This document shows, piece by piece, positions 32,920-33,608 of a stretch of DNA of 33,608 nt; the stretch's first letter is position 1; each line of letters starts with the position of its first letter. Source of the stretch: Alphaproteobacteria bacterium. Its GTDB lineage: Bacteria > Pseudomonadota > Alphaproteobacteria > UBA828. The stretch is taken from the NCBI GenBank assembly GCA_022826665.1, contig JAJDUK010000073.1:1-33608 (forward strand), given 5' to 3'. The position numbers and the translations under genes were made by a program. The notes under the pieces are model-generated. The model did not search any database. It worked only from the letters and a program-made list of their open reading frames with translations, and was not told the origin of the DNA.

Positions 32920-32947
32920 TTGCACATAGAAAGTTGTTCCCTATATG
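32920..32947 (+). promoter_or_regulatory. Probable promoter of the regulator gene, giving a nearly leaderless transcript
   Basis: TTGCAC (32920-32925), a 16-base spacer and TATATG (32942-32947) resemble -35 and -10 boxes. The -10 box ends eight bases before ATG 32956, so transcription would begin at or next to the start codon. No ribosome site is visible before this ATG, which fits leaderless translation. Confidence 0.4.
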
Positions 32948-32955
32948 TTCTCTTC

Positions 32956-33510
32956 ATGAGCACGTCACTCCACATCGACCGCATTACCCCAGGCAGCTGG
33001 CAGGCGCCGATCAACAGCACCGAGGCGCACAGCATCGAGGCATTGGTGGCTCGCGAGCATCTCTCGCGCTCCGCCCTCGGCAGTGTTCTGCTGGGCGACG
33101 CGTCGTGCCCTGGCCGCCGTGGCCGGGGCTCGGACGTGCGCTTCGGCACTGCCGACACGATACCGGCCTCCATGAACGTGGAGCCGATCGGCCCCCGCTT
33201 CCTGCGGGAGGCCGAGGCCTTCCTCGAGGAGACCGGCGTCGAGCTGCAAAGGTTCGGCGAGAAGGCAATGCGCGGTCCCGGCTTCGTGCTCAGGCCGGGG
33301 CGGGGACGGTCGCCGACGTTCGGCACCGACCGGAAGATGAGTGCCTGGATGGCGAACACCGCGAGCGCGGTGGAGCCAGGTGAGGGCCTCGGTCGGGGAC
33401 GGCGTCACGCCTGTTGCGGTCGATGCGGCAGGACCCATGGGAGAAAGAAGAAATGGACGAGAACACTCAGTTCATATCCACCAAGAGGGTGGCGGAGTAC
33501 CTGGGCCTGA
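32956..33510 (+). CDS. Two-repeat DNA-binding regulator, copy 2 (184 aa, overlaps next gene)
   Basis: The protein has two units of the same regulator family as copy 1. Unit 1 spans about residues 23-75: HSIEALVAREHLSRSALG, then LLGDASCPGRRGRGSDVRFG. Unit 2 spans about 82-132: EAEAFLEETGVELQRFGEK, then FVLRPGRGRSPTFGTDRK, then SAWM. Units of this kind carry a helix-turn-helix-like DNA-binding region. Several usually conserved positions differ (CPGRRGRG where relatives have F-x-x-RLRRG), so binding may have weakened. Relatives usually end soon after AWM. Here the frame runs on for about 50 Arg/Gly-rich residues and overlaps the AlpA-like gene by 58 bases, so the natural stop may have been lost. 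Confidence 0.6.
   Translation: MSTSLHIDRITPGSWQAPINSTEAHSIEALVAREHLSRSALGSVLLGDASCPGRRGRGSDVRFGTADTIPASMNVEPIGPRFLREAEAFLEETGVELQRFGEKAMRGPGFVLRPGRGRSPTFGTDRKMSAWMANTASAVEPGEGLGRGRRHACCGRCGRTHGRKKKWTRTLSSYPPRGWRSTWA
33091..33244 (+). repeat. Direct duplication, copy 2 (regulator segment)
   Basis: Partner of 32421-32574. The same length, with no gaps, supports duplication rather than independent origin. Best conserved is the run encoding EPIGPRFLR. Confidence 0.6.
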
Positions 33511-33608
33511 GCCCGCGCACGCTGGAGAGCTACCGCTCCCGCGGTGGGGGTCCGCCTTACTATGACCTCGAAGGCGTCGTGCGCTATCTGCTGTCCGACG
33601 TCATCAAG
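33453..33608 (+). CDS. AlpA/excisionase-like helix-turn-helix protein (start only, runs off window)
   Basis: The first 52 codons give a MerR/HTH_17-type DNA-binding domain: FISTKRVAEYLGLSPRTLES, then YRSRGGGPPYYD, then VVRYLLSDVIK. This is the pattern of AlpA and excisionase-like proteins that direct prophage or element excision and control nearby promoters. ATG 33453 has a purine-rich site (GGGAGAAAGAAGAA). It overlaps the end of the preceding regulator frame. The rest lies beyond the right edge. Confidence 0.85.
   Translation, partial: MDENTQFISTKRVAEYLGLSPRTLESYRSRGGGPPYYDLEGVVRYLLSDVIK

Overview
The window is very GC-rich DNA with compact, mostly plus-strand genes. It looks like an accessory or integrative element (integrated element, genomic island or large plasmid) of a high-GC proteobacterium, most likely an alphaproteobacterium. 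That placement rests on codon usage and on the set of gene families, not on any rRNA or core gene. No rRNA, tRNA, CRISPR array or conjugation gene is visible, so neither the type of element nor its transfer ability can be stated.

Layout. (i) 1-1732: two adjacent tyrosine recombinases, the first cut by the window edge. (ii) 1760-3204: an orphan HicB-like antitoxin, a frame-broken hicA remnant, and a tyrosinase gene in an AT-richer patch. (iii) 3582-5582, minus strand: a two-gene Septu-like defence module (AAA ATPase plus HNH nuclease) that may include a 36-codon membrane peptide. (iv) 5967-26698: a long block of backbone-like genes. It holds a PP-loop (PAPS reductase-like) protein; a MoxR ATPase / 44-aa protein / DUF3150-like / VWA operon that runs into a ParB-like protein; a GHKL ATPase and a small protein that copies its C-terminal tail; DUF6573- and DUF6197-like proteins; a possible cysteine-peptidase fold; an antitoxin-like protein; a 1494-aa DNA methylase/strawberry-notch helicase; a HigB/HigA-type pair; a RadC-like protein; a SLOG-fold protein; and an ssb gene broken at codon 57. 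(v) 26699-27052: an AT-rich structured scar followed by a headless gene fragment. (vi) 27127-32174, minus strand: an MNT/HEPN toxin-antitoxin pair and a single-chain type IIG restriction-modification enzyme. (vii) 32346-33608: two related DNA-binding regulator genes (the first frameshifted), a tandem 10-bp repeat array between them, and the start of an AlpA/excisionase-like gene at the right edge.

How it fits together. The plus-strand block reads as a maintenance and DNA-processing set: helicase/methylase, ParB-like, SSB, RadC and SLOG proteins, MoxR-VWA remodelling and a GHKL ATPase. It is expressed as a string of genes separated by GC-rich, hairpin-prone spacers with similar leader sequences. 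Inserted into or beside it are cargo and defence modules: Septu-like, HicB, HigBA, MNT/HEPN, type IIG and tyrosinase. Several of these differ from the backbone in base composition or sit beside broken genes. The least explained parts are the GHKL protein with its tail paralogue, the MoxR-DUF3150-VWA-ParB operon, and the scar in ssb.
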